This document shows, in pieces, positions 60,501 through 64,000 of a stretch of 64,000 nucleotides of DNA. The translations under genes were made by a program, and so were the position numbers. Where the stretch lies: assembly GCA_004794655.1 (NCBI GenBank), contig SMMW01000046.1:4488501-4552500 (forward strand), in the 5' to 3' direction. A model generated the notes under the pieces. The model did no database searches. It had not been told where the DNA came from and saw only the letters and a list, made by a program, of their open reading frames with translations. This DNA comes from Marisa cornuarietis. Taxonomy: Eukaryota > Mollusca > Gastropoda > Architaenioglossa > Ampullariidae. Numbering within the stretch: position 1 is the first letter of the stretch; each line of letters starts with the position of its first letter.

Positions 60501-63360
60501 CTGTACAAGTGCATTGTGAGGGAGTCTCCTTATTATCTTCATCCATTTAATCCTTTTTTGAATAAATTCAGGGTATTATCACTTTCACCACCAAGCTGTC
60601 ATAATGGAAGATTGTATGTAGTTGAGTAGGAGTGCATTATAATATGAAAATCAATTTTAAACATGTTCATCTGGCAGTTTATACTTGTTTTCAGTAGCAA
60701 TAAATAAACATTAATAATTTATGTTTGTAGAAATGTCCCTAGATTGTGCATTTTACCTTTGTGTGCATGAACTGCTCTCATAAAAATTTCAGACATGCAT
60801 GCATATTTCTACTACTTTCCTTATGTGATTGTTAAGCATTTATGTATTAAGTCTACCATTGGGGCGTCCAGGGATATACTTTATTTCTTACATGATTTGA
60901 CTTACAGATGTACCAGTACTTTGCAAGGTGTATACGTTTATTATGCATGTTTAAGACTTGAGGTCTTCATGTCTACATGGTAAATTAAGGTGTGTACATT
61001 TATTTTGTGCATGTTTCAGCATTGAGTTGTTCAAATCCACCTGTGATGAACTGCAGGACTGGATCAAAGAGAAAGATGAAGCATTGTCAACTGATGACCT
61101 TGGCAAAGATCTAAAGGCCATTCAGGCTCTTCAGCGCAAGCATGCAGTAAGCCAGTTCTGTAATACCGGTGAAGCCTTAGTTGTTGTAGTCATTTTTGTC
61201 AAGCTTCTTAATTATAATCGATGTGCAGTCTCCTCAAGGATTTAAGTACAGCATGTAATATTATGTACTGTCAATTGTAAGCAGTTTCACATTATGTAAA
61301 TTATTAGGTGCTTTGACCATCACACTTGCAGAGTGCACAGAGTGCATTTAAGTCTTTTGTATCCTTGCTCTGTGTTACCTTGTAGTAAATCCTTAAGTTT
61401 AGCTTTTTTAAAAAAACATTTGACTGTATGCGATGTTAAATTTTCTTGTACTTAATATCTGCATGTATATGGCATGTGCATACTTGACCTCCACATGTAT
61501 GTCTATATTGTCATGATTGCTCAGCATACCAGCTTACTGTTATTCGCAGATCCTGTTCTTATTTTCTTTCAAGGAAGTACTCATCCTTATTATTAAAGTG
61601 TCTCATTATGAGCATGTTGTGTTTGTAGCAACTTGAGCGTGAGCTCGTACCAATGGAAGAGAAGATGAAAAGAATGGACTACCTGGCAGATTCGTAAGTA
61701 ATACTGTCTCTTTAAGAAAATCAATTGTGAAGAAATTACTGTAGAAAATAACTAAATATGTTTTACAAAAGTAGTGTGAATGTGGAGATTGGTTTGAAGT
61801 AATGAGCTTGCATGAATGAAAAACCAGATTTTCATTATTCTGCTTCTATTAATTGTGCATTCCAGTCAGAAATAATTCTAGAACTCACATTTACTTTCCT
61901 TAAATTCCAGAGTGCGCTCTTCATATCCAGATGAAAAAAGATATGTGGACCAGCGACAGAGAGAACTGCACCAGCTGTGGAAAGATCTGAAGGTAGATCA
62001 GATTGTTGTGAATTAAGCCACCACTATATAAGTTTTTGTGTTGGAGTTCAGGGAAATTATTTCTGATTACACTTTTTCTGTGTATTTTTAAAAGTTGATT
62101 TAACAAATAACAGTTGTGGTTAACTTAAGAGACCTGCAGACAGCAGCAGAAAAGTGTGTATTATGTATGTTTGTGTTAGTCATGACTTTATGGAGTTTTA
62201 ACTAATCAAGAGTTTGAACTGTACTGATATTGTAATATTTTCAGACAAAGGCCAACCACCGTAAGAACCAGCTGGATGGTGCACAAGACAAACAACAGTT
62301 TAGTGATGAAGCCAAAGACCTGGTATGAAAACCTCTGTGATGTAAAATAGTGTTTAATATGAACATGTTCAAAACATTCAAGTTGATTGAAGAAATCTAA
62401 GTATGAACACTTCCATTCAGAGATTATACAGAAGTACACTACAGAATATTAGTCATGGGGTAGCACGTGTATGAAGAGAGTTTTATAACATATATTTCAT
62501 AAGTACAATACAGAAGATTAGTCATGAGGTAGCACATGTGTACGAAGACACCTTCTATATCTTCTGGCTTGGCATTGAGAATACAAGGTACGATGGGATT
62601 GAAATGACATTTGCTTCAGATGCTGTGGTCCAGCTCTTTGCGTGCCCGACTTGCTAGTGCTGAGCTGCCCCATGATATTCAGAGTGCTGAGGCAATGAAG
62701 AAGGAGCATGATGAGCTGCTTGATGACATTAAGGCCCACAGAGACAAGTGAGCTGTTTCCCTTCATCTTTTGTGAAAATTAATTTTTTTTCCTTTGTGAG
62801 GTTTGCTTCAGACTAATCTAGAGTGCACCCAGTATCTTACACAGTTATGCTGTCAGACAATGGTTTATTACATCCTATGTCTGTTTTGCTATGTGACAAG
62901 GTTTGCCAAGCTGAAAGCACTGGGCCGTAGCATTTTGGAGAAAAACCCTGATGCACAAGATGTTCATGACAAGTTACGTCGACTGGAAGAAGAAGAGAAA
63001 GCTGTGGAAAAACTCTGGCAACAGAGACAAAAACAGTTGGAGGATGCATACAACTTGGAGGTATTGTATTATTCAGCAGCTTATTAACTGTTAAGTACTA
63101 TTCCATATTGATATAAACATTTATATTATTTTTAGCCTTCTCTGTTTCTTTCTTTTGGAGATATGTTTTCATCCTTCTAGATGTACATCATCAGCTTTCC
63201 TTTTAGAATTTGTTTGCTTTGGAAAGACGAAGATTATTATAAATATTTTGTGATTGACTGGAGTTTTGTTTTTGGTGCACAGTTGTTCAATCGTGATGCA
63301 GATCAACTAGATGCAATGACAAGTGGACATGAAGCATTTCTTGATTATGATGCAACAGGG
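19445..63360 (+). CDS. Beta-heavy spectrin, N-terminal 1317 codons over 32 exons (3' end outside window)
   Basis: This is a membrane-skeleton protein that dimerises with alpha-spectrin and crosslinks F-actin, classically at the apical cortex of epithelia. All 32 exons listed below join with matching phases to give 3951 nt. Domains are: CH1 at about residues 18-122 (KKTFTKWAN signature) and CH2 at about 144-248 ([17 protein letters not shown]); spectrin repeats 1-4 at about 283-715; repeat 5 split by an acidic linker, an SH3 domain (about 833-889) and a basic linker; then repeats 6-8 and the start of repeat 9. SH3 within repeat 5 is the hallmark of the beta-heavy (Drosophila karst / vertebrate SPTBN5) class and excludes conventional beta-spectrin. 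In the family, repeats 1-2 nucleate dimerisation with alpha-spectrin. Family members have about 30 repeats, so roughly two thirds of the protein lies beyond the window. The start was chosen as the first in-frame ATG after the acceptor, with good context, 17 codons before CH1. A GPCR gene is nested in intron 19 on the other strand. Confidence 0.96.
19559..24214 (+). other. Spectrin intron 1 of the coding region (4.7 kb)
   Basis: Donor GTGAGA, acceptor TTTCAG. I recognise no nested gene or transposon. A long poly-C/poly-A junction lies at 22254-22279, and GT/GA runs lie at about 21060-21092. Confidence 0.7.
24215..24382 (+). CDS. Spectrin exon 2 (residues 39-94), CH1
   Basis: Encodes the CH1 core, including [20 protein letters not shown], the second actin-binding signature region. 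The acceptor is TTTCAG and the donor GTACTT. It is 56 codons in phase 0. Confidence 0.96.
24647..24763 (+). CDS. Spectrin exon 3 (residues 95-133), end of CH1
   Basis: Encodes [20 protein letters not shown] and FQIQEI, the strongly conserved final helices of CH1 in spectrins. The acceptor is TTGCAG and the donor GTGAGT. Confidence 0.97.
25124..25200 (+). CDS. Spectrin exon 4 (residues 134-159), linker and start of CH2
   Basis: An acidic inter-CH linker followed by [15 protein letters not shown], the first helix of CH2. It ends with two bases of a glycine codon (GG), completed by C from exon 5. The donor is GTGAGT. Confidence 0.96.
25690..26575. repeat. 31-bp minisatellite, about 28 copies, in intron 4
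   Basis: The unit contains TAGTGTTGTTGGAGCCCGTG followed by TACATATCG or TGCATATCG. Copies are nearly identical; the main variation is A/G in GTRCATATC. The first and last copies are more diverged. The period is not divisible by 3 and the unit has no stop in any minus frame, so all three minus frames stay open for over 300 codons. Those are repeat artefacts. The array lies wholly inside intron 4 (25201-26603) and ends about 25 bp before the exon 5 acceptor, covering where the branch point and upstream tract would be. Confidence 0.96.
26604..26684 (+). CDS. Spectrin exon 5 (residues 159-186), CH2
   Basis: Encodes [19 protein letters not shown] and NALIHAH, the most conserved part of CH2. The acceptor (GTTTCAG) lies about 25 bp after the end of a 31-bp minisatellite. 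The donor is GTATTA. Confidence 0.97.
27096..27345. mobile_element. MITE-like inverted-repeat element in intron 5
   Basis: The left end has three tandem 14-15-bp units (GACATTGAATCCCA, GACACTTAATCCCCA, GACACTTAATCCTCA). The right end has the inverted counterpart, TGAGGATTAAGTGTCTGGGG plus further units to about 27343. The core is AT-rich. The arrangement of long inverted ends built from short tandem units fits a non-autonomous DNA transposon. Target duplications and superfamily are not clear. Confidence 0.7.
27717..27790. repeat. (GT)n(GC)n and (GA)n microsatellites
   Basis: A GT run passes into GCGCGC and is followed by a GA run, directly visible, in intron 5 about 150 bp before exon 6. A similar (GT)n(GC)n run lies at about 28559-28590, just after exon 7. 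Confidence 0.9.
27936..28051 (+). CDS. Spectrin exon 6 (residues 186-225), CH2
   Basis: Completes the arginine of the HRPDL motif, then continues through [20 protein letters not shown]. The acceptor is TTTTTTCAG and the donor GTAAAA. Confidence 0.96.
28428..28540 (+). CDS. Spectrin exon 7 (residues 225-262), end of CH2
   Basis: Encodes [20 protein letters not shown], the final CH2 helix, then a lysine-rich tail leading to repeat 1. It ends phase 0 at GTAAAT. It is the last exon before the first CpG-poor block. Confidence 0.96.
28804..28888. repeat. Tandem repeat of CTTATTTCAC motifs
   Basis: CTTATTTCAC starts at 28804, 28825, 28838, 28858 and 28871. This is a composite 33-34-bp unit in about 2.5 copies. 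Confidence 0.8.
29503..29654. repeat. Inverted repeat, 36-40-bp arms, in intron 7
   Basis: The left arm begins CTTGTTTACGAAGTTAT and contains GTGTCCAGACCC. The right arm (29619-29654) is its complement, containing GGGTTTGGACAC and ATAACTTCGGAAACAAG, with a few mismatches. The loop is about 75 nt. It may be a small MITE or an RNA hairpin in the intron. Confidence 0.7.
33668..33855 (+). CDS. Spectrin exon 8 (residues 263-325), repeat 1
   Basis: Encodes the lead-in helix and start of repeat 1 ([27 protein letters not shown]). The acceptor is CTGACAG and the donor GTATGT. Only one CpG occurs in its 188 bp, in contrast to exons 1-7. Confidence 0.95.
34359..34541 (+). CDS. Spectrin exon 9 (residues 325-386), repeat 1
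   Basis: Encodes [20 protein letters not shown] and [20 protein letters not shown]. The AW position and basic end are typical of the helix B-C region of repeat 1. The acceptor is CTACAG and the donor GTACAT. Confidence 0.95.
34780..34822 (+). CDS. Spectrin exon 10 (residues 386-400), 43-bp micro-exon
   Basis: Encodes [15 protein letters not shown], linking repeats 1 and 2. The acceptor is CCCAAAG and the donor GTAATT. Phases fit only if the exon is included. Confidence 0.92.
35193..35324 (+). CDS. Spectrin exon 11 (residues 401-444), repeat 2
   Basis: Encodes helix A of repeat 2 ([11 protein letters not shown]) and [17 protein letters not shown]. The acceptor is TTAACAG and the donor GTAATT. 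It is 44 codons in phase 0. Confidence 0.95.
35771..35853 (+). CDS. Spectrin exon 12 (residues 445-472), repeat 2
   Basis: Encodes [19 protein letters not shown]. The acceptor is GTGCAG and the donor GTAAGT. It is the last exon of the first CpG-poor block. Confidence 0.94.
36294..36432 (+). CDS. Spectrin exon 13 (residues 472-518), end of repeat 2 and start of repeat 3
   Basis: Encodes [20 protein letters not shown] (helix C of repeat 2) then [15 protein letters not shown]. The acceptor is TTTCCAG and the donor GTGCAT. Composition turns CpG-rich again here. Confidence 0.95.
36694..36890 (+). CDS. Spectrin exon 14 (residues 519-584), repeat 3
   Basis: Encodes [20 protein letters not shown] and an arginine-rich segment. 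The acceptor is TATATAG and the donor GTGAGC. A phase-2 end is completed by A from exon 15. Confidence 0.94.
37035..37212 (+). CDS. Spectrin exon 15 (residues 584-643), repeats 3-4
   Basis: Encodes the helix A start of repeat 4 ([19 protein letters not shown]) and [16 protein letters not shown], the typical spectrin A-B loop. The acceptor is ACTGCAG and the donor GTACGT. Confidence 0.96.
37588..37788 (+). CDS. Spectrin exon 16 (residues 644-710), repeat 4
   Basis: Encodes helices B and C of repeat 4 ([24 protein letters not shown]). I count 21 CpG in its 201 bp against one in exon 8. The acceptor is GTCTCAG and the donor GTGCGC. Confidence 0.96.
37976..38071 (+). CDS. Spectrin exon 17 (residues 711-742), helix A of repeat 5
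   Basis: Encodes [19 protein letters not shown] and [10 protein letters not shown], a textbook helix A and A-B loop. The acceptor is GTTGCAG and the donor GTGAGT. Confidence 0.96.
39259..40113. mobile_element. Tigger/pogo-like Tc1-mariner element nested in the hAT element
   Basis: It starts CAGTGGTAAGATACGAGC and ends with the inverted counterpart CTCGTATCTC...GTACCACTG. It is flanked by TA on both sides (39257-39258 and 40114-40115), the Tc1-mariner target duplication. Internal GAGATACGAG repeats near both ends are typical of Tigger ends. At 855 bp it is much shorter than autonomous Tigger elements (over 2 kb), so most of the transposase gene has been lost. Confidence 0.9.
39558..40039 (+). 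pseudogene. Broken Tigger-like transposase fragment
   Basis: The ATG at 39558 opens a lysine-rich start followed by a pogo/Psq-type helix-turn-helix. Recognisable pieces are [12 protein letters not shown] and, past a stop, [20 protein letters not shown] and [13 protein letters not shown] stop codon occurs about 28 codons in, another at about 39780, and a frame change follows. The next piece ([20 protein letters not shown], then [12 protein letters not shown]) matches the CENP-B-type DNA-binding region. The DDE catalytic domain is absent. The copy cannot make an active transposase. Confidence 0.85.
40498..41063. mobile_element. hAT MITE with perfect 14-bp TIRs and 8-bp TSD
   Basis: The TIRs CAGGCATGTCAAAC (left) and GTTTGACATGCCTG (right) are perfect complements. 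The flanking 8-bp sequences are GCTTAGAG (40490-40497) and GTTTAGAG (41064-41071), a 7 of 8 match to a target duplication. The left subterminal region is a GCGGCCCGCGGGCCGC palindrome. No coding capacity. The left TSD coincides with the right flank of the outer hAT element, so this copy inserted precisely at that boundary. Confidence 0.9.
43312..43366. repeat. (ATG/GAT)n trinucleotide repeat
   Basis: About 18 uninterrupted copies in intron 17. In one frame it would read as polymethionine, which is not a real start region. Confidence 0.95.
43767..43880 (+). CDS. Spectrin exon 18 (residues 743-780), helix B of repeat 5
   Basis: Encodes [20 protein letters not shown]. Helix B is interrupted after this exon by the SH3 insertion. 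The acceptor is TTGCAG and the donor GTAAGG. Confidence 0.95.
43881..44680 (+). other. Spectrin intron 18 (0.8 kb)
   Basis: Donor GTAAGG and acceptor GCTTTCAG. No further feature was recognised in it. Confidence 0.7.
44681..44893 (+). CDS. Spectrin exon 19 (residues 781-851), acidic linker and start of SH3
   Basis: An E/V-rich acidic segment (residues about 793-826, including [17 protein letters not shown]) precedes the first SH3 strand ([18 protein letters not shown]). In beta-heavy spectrins the SH3 lies at this point of repeat 5. The acceptor is GCTTTCAG and the donor GTAAGA. Confidence 0.95.
45791..45975. promoter_or_regulatory. Cluster of CRE-like ACGTC/TGACG motifs 3' of the GPCR
   Basis: ATGACGTATAAGAGACGTCA at 45834-45853 is followed by TATGACGCAT, GTGACGGCGTCA and several further GACG/CGTC half-sites, all within 185 bp. 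TGACG is the core of CREB/ATF sites. The motif density is visible; that it regulates anything is inference. Confidence 0.3.
45979..47049 (-). CDS. Orphan class A (rhodopsin-like) G-protein-coupled receptor, nested in spectrin intron 19
   Basis: An intact single-exon reading frame of 356 codons encodes a seven-helix plasma-membrane receptor. Visible landmarks are two N-glycosylation sites in the short N-terminus (N7, N17), GN (N46) in TM1 and D75 in TM2. C102 and C179 can form the usual disulfide. SLDRYVAI (D126-Y128) ends TM3, W154 lies in TM4, P205 in TM5, and NPLIY (316-320) ends TM7 before an F/K amphipathic helix 8. The tail is short and S/T-rich. Position 3.32 is N109, not the aspartate of amine receptors. 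The TM6 CWxP motif reads CMTP (277-280), lacking the toggle tryptophan. The ligand is therefore not predictable; some features recall the GPR161-like orphans, but I cannot assign a subfamily. The ATG has A at -3 and G at +4. A 5'UTR intron is predicted just upstream. Its codons are CpG-rich, like the surrounding block. Confidence 0.95.
   Translation of the reverse strand: MGHVQENASQVPGTENNITSAGRTAADIAVTGIFLVLLILVALLGNVLVILAVFMYHRLKNEVSNLFLVNLSVTDLSSASVVMTTSLAATAADLRPVKSAWCSVVCGVNYCLIIVSMLTLCFISLDRYVAIVHSLYYHVYVTRRRVLAFIAFAWLQGFVFGLAPILCDWVEYDYWEAVCAIQWYKEQPNAIVYVVIAFIFCFFVPGIVLVLAYSQVLRAANKIRPQARPHLQIRTLGEASPPVLEEQNYLPQRKAKYSESSKAVRSLLIVVMAYFICMTPFSVTKLYKVSIPNPEPLPGWINLVATFFQYASSAVNPLIYGICRRDFQKAFLYLIWRMARNRNTATTSVVTSTSHS
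47050..47068 (-). promoter_or_regulatory. GPCR 5'UTR segment of the coding exon
   Basis: The 19 bases between a minus-strand acceptor (TTGTTCTCTCTGCAG, ending at 47069) and the start codon. The pyrimidine-rich acceptor so close to the ATG suggests that a separate leader exon is spliced on. Confidence 0.6.
47069..47828 (-). other. Predicted 5'UTR intron of the GPCR gene
   Basis: On the minus strand a strong donor, GTAAGTGA (complement of 47821-47828), precedes the acceptor at 47069-47074. That gives a 760-bp intron. The leader exon would lie just above 47828 and contain no long frame. The pairing is a prediction from splice consensus alone. Confidence 0.5.
47885..47892. promoter_or_regulatory. 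Perfect palindromic CRE (TGACGTCA)
   Basis: A full consensus cAMP-response element about 57 bp upstream of the predicted leader-exon donor of the GPCR, in CpG-rich DNA with more TGACG half-sites at 47911-47920. This is a plausible core-promoter location for the nested gene. Confidence 0.5.
48000..50100. other. Intron 19 sequence without recognised features
   Basis: No open frame with recognisable similarity and no transposon ends were seen. Confidence 0.5.
50109..50704. mobile_element. Foldback-type element: about 600-bp near-perfect hairpin
   Basis: The left arm (about 50109-50387) and right arm (about 50413-50704) are inverted copies around a loop of about 25 nt centred at 50400. Matched landmarks include CCCATCCGTTAATTAATT against AATTAATTAACGGATGGG, CACCTGCGATCAAC against GTTGATCGCAGGTG, and CACCATTCACAACATTGAC against GTCGATGTTGTGAATGGTG. 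GA-rich and TC-rich runs face each other, and TCTGCATTTCTCGT pairs with ACGAGAAATACAGA. Weaker similarity extends outward to about 50068 and 50765. It is non-coding. It could be a foldback/MITE or a duplicated inverted segment, and any transcript would fold into long double-stranded RNA. Confidence 0.88.
52400..52455. repeat. (AAT)n and (ATC)n microsatellites
   Basis: An AAT run followed by an ATC run, about 110 bp before exon 20. Confidence 0.95.
52564..52801 (+). CDS. Spectrin exon 20 (residues 852-931), rest of SH3 and basic linker
   Basis: Encodes the second half of SH3: DWW at 862-864 and the VPANYV ligand-groove motif at 876-881. It then encodes a basic valine/lysine segment ([18 protein letters not shown]) up to residue 930. 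The tryptophan and PxxY positions expected for proline-ligand binding are intact. The acceptor is TGCGCAG and the donor GTGAGA. Confidence 0.96.
53011..53282. mobile_element. 272-bp MITE in intron 20
   Basis: The ends GGGGCCAGTTTGCGCAACAC and GTGTTGTGCAACTGGCCCC are inverted copies, and similarity continues inward (ATTTCTTATTTTAAAC against GGTTTAGAAAC). Non-coding. The GGGGCC-type ends recall Harbinger-related MITEs, but I see no clear 3-bp target duplication, so the superfamily is open. Confidence 0.8.
54519..54557. repeat. (CA)n microsatellite
   Basis: About 19 CA dinucleotides in intron 20, about 145 bp before exon 21. Confidence 0.95.
54702..54799 (+). CDS. Spectrin exon 21 (residues 931-963), resumption of repeat 5
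   Basis: Completes an alanine codon and encodes [20 protein letters not shown], helix C of repeat 5 after the SH3 insertion. The acceptor is GTGTGCAG and the donor GTGAGT. It is the last exon of the CpG-rich block. Confidence 0.95.
54800..57546 (+). other. Spectrin intron 21 (2.7 kb), spanning a composition switch
   Basis: The left part (to about 56640) has normal CpG frequency and a poly-T tract at 55178-55194. The right part is AT-rich and nearly free of CpG. GT runs lie at 57358-57442. No gene was recognised. Confidence 0.7.
57547..57633 (+). CDS. Spectrin exon 22 (residues 964-992), helix A of repeat 6
   Basis: Encodes [20 protein letters not shown], a typical repeat-start helix with conserved W. 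The acceptor is TGGCAG and the donor GTAATT. It is the first exon of the second CpG-poor block. Confidence 0.95.
57878..57943 (+). CDS. Spectrin exon 23 (residues 993-1014), repeat 6
   Basis: Encodes [20 protein letters not shown]. It is 22 codons in phase 0. The acceptor is CTCCTAG and the donor GTATTT. Confidence 0.92.
59317..59630. repeat. Tandem duplication, period 142 bp, in intron 23
   Basis: CAGTTCTGAGTATTTTATAG starts at 59317 and again at 59459. TTGAGTAATGTTTGATG and TATAATGTTCC follow in both copies. The second copy has an extra segment of about 39 bp after TTTGATG. Confidence 0.85.
59920..60050 (+). CDS. Spectrin exon 24 (residues 1015-1058), repeat 6
   Basis: Encodes helix B of repeat 6 ([20 protein letters not shown]) and an arginine-rich [10 protein letters not shown] segment. 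The acceptor is CTGTAG and the donor GTGTGT. Confidence 0.94.
60320..60379 (+). CDS. Spectrin exon 25 (residues 1058-1078)
   Basis: Encodes [20 protein letters not shown], helix C of repeat 6 with its conserved W. The acceptor is GTTTCAG and the donor GTAAAT. Confidence 0.94.
   Translation: MGQFEQTEIGKRKESKRSF
61020..61146 (+). CDS. Spectrin exon 26 (residues 1078-1120), repeat 7
   Basis: Encodes helix A ([19 protein letters not shown]) and [16 protein letters not shown]. The acceptor is GTTTCAG and the donor GTAAGC. Confidence 0.96.
61629..61693 (+). CDS. Spectrin exon 27 (residues 1121-1142), repeat 7
   Basis: Encodes [20 protein letters not shown], helix B of repeat 7. The acceptor is TTTGTAG and the donor GTAAGT. 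Confidence 0.95.
61911..61992 (+). CDS. Spectrin exon 28 (residues 1142-1169), repeat 7
   Basis: Encodes [20 protein letters not shown], helices B-C with the conserved W. The acceptor is ATTCCAG and the donor GTAGAT. Confidence 0.95.
62245..62322 (+). CDS. Spectrin exon 29 (residues 1170-1195), repeat 7 to 8
   Basis: Encodes [20 protein letters not shown], the continuous linker helix into repeat 8. The acceptor is TTTTCAG and the donor GTATGA. Confidence 0.94.
62620..62747 (+). CDS. Spectrin exon 30 (residues 1196-1238), repeat 8
   Basis: Encodes [20 protein letters not shown] and the A-B loop followed by [11 protein letters not shown]. The acceptor is GCTTCAG and the donor GTGAGC. Confidence 0.95.
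62901..63060 (+). CDS. Spectrin exon 31 (residues 1238-1291), repeat 8
   Basis: Encodes [20 protein letters not shown] and [17 protein letters not shown]. The acceptor (GTGACAAG) has a weak pyrimidine tract, but it keeps the frame and the conserved residues. The donor is GTATTG. Confidence 0.93.
63283..63360 (+). CDS. Spectrin exon 32 (residues 1292-1317), start of repeat 9
   Basis: Encodes [20 protein letters not shown], helix A and the A-B loop of the next repeat. It ends phase 0 at GTAAGT. The reading frame continues beyond the window. Confidence 0.94.
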
Positions 63361-64000
63361 GTAAGTGTGACTGCCTCAAATACCTTCCAGGCTTTCTTAA
63401 ACTGATTACTGTAAGTTCGCGTTGATCAGTTTTGCTTCCTTAAAATACTTTGATAGGACTGCATGGTTACACACTTTTTTTTTATTTTGCAGTCCTTCCT
63501 TTTAGAGCAAGCTGATTTACTTCACACAAAAATTTGTCAATGTACCTATTGATAAAGTAAAATTATCTTGCCTGTGTTAACATTATTGAATTGGTTCAGC
63601 ATCAAGCATATGTACCTAGTCAGGCAGGTGTGGCCAAATTCCGAAGAAGGGGCATGCATAGATCACTTATTATTTCCTCCTACTTTAACATGTGAAAGAT
63701 GCTTGAAAACAGATTTGTATTTTTAACATTTTATTAATCTCTACTTTCATGTTTTCACATAACCCTTTACTTTTGATTAAAAACATTTTAAACTTAGGAA
63801 AGATTGTTGTCTTAGTCTTTAAAAGTCCCCTTTGTCTTTGTCCAGTAAATTGTGCATGCTTAGAGCAGCTTCTGACTACATATCTTTCATCTCAATCTAT
63901 GGCATTCTGTTTGTTGCATGCATGTATGCCTGTCTGTGTGTGTCTTTTTTCTGTGAAAGGCCATGAGCCTGCCCACAAGATGTCACATTATTATTATATA
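63361..64000 (+). other. Start of spectrin intron 32, running off the window
   Basis: It begins GTAAGT. No further exon matching the spectrin repeat pattern is visible before the window ends. Confidence 0.75.

Larger units (their letters stand above)
56640..64000. other. CpG-poor block covering spectrin exons 22-32
   Basis: AT-rich and CpG-depleted to the window edge in introns and exons alike; exon 30 has two CpG in 128 bp. The TG/CA excess fits deamination of methylated CpG. No transposon ends were recognised in it. Confidence 0.7.

Noticed and set aside
63493..63552. Possible further spectrin exon after TTTTGCAG
   Set aside because: The translated segment does not fit the next part of repeat 9 and meets a stop without a usable donor.

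Overview
This is an animal nuclear genomic window with long introns, GT-AG splicing, abundant dinucleotide and trinucleotide microsatellites, minisatellites and cut-and-paste DNA transposons. No bacterial gene organisation is visible. The protein evidence shows a protostome-style beta-heavy spectrin. The sequence alternates between CpG-rich and CpG-depleted blocks, as expected for mosaic germline methylation. A lophotrochozoan, perhaps a gastropod mollusc, would fit, but that is inference from style and not shown by a marker gene.

Main gene: on the + strand, 32 coding exons between 19445 and 63360 join without a frame break into 1317 codons. This is the N-terminal part of a beta-heavy spectrin (karst / SPTBN5 family). 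It has two CH domains forming an actin-binding domain, spectrin repeats 1 to 8, the start of repeat 9, and an SH3 domain inserted in repeat 5. The gene runs off the right edge. A 5'UTR segment with a tiny upstream ORF precedes the start codon, and a CpG-rich stretch ending in a consensus splice donor at 1837 is a candidate upstream first exon.

Nested gene: inside the 7.7-kb intron 19, on the opposite strand, lies an intact intronless coding region for a 356-residue class A (rhodopsin-like) GPCR (45979-47049). It has its own predicted 5'UTR intron and a perfect palindromic CRE just upstream of the putative leader exon.

Repeats and mobile DNA: the putative first intron (1838-19376) holds a 2.7-kb minisatellite made of two related families (51 bp and 41/42 bp). 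Intron 4 holds a roughly 28-copy 31-bp minisatellite ending about 25 bp before exon 5. Intron 17 holds a layered transposon nest: a pogo/Tigger-like element inside a hAT-like element, with a second hAT MITE inserted beside it. Intron 19 also has a roughly 600-bp near-complete foldback inverted repeat. Further MITE-like elements lie in introns 5 and 20, and a hairpin in intron 7.

Composition: the spectrin gene switches CpG state along its length. Exons 1-7 and 13-21 are CpG-rich, whereas exons 8-12 and 22-32 are CpG-poor and AT-rich. All recognised transposons and the nested GPCR lie outside the CpG-poor blocks. A separate 1.3-kb CpG-poor block sits at about 2.69-4.02 kb.
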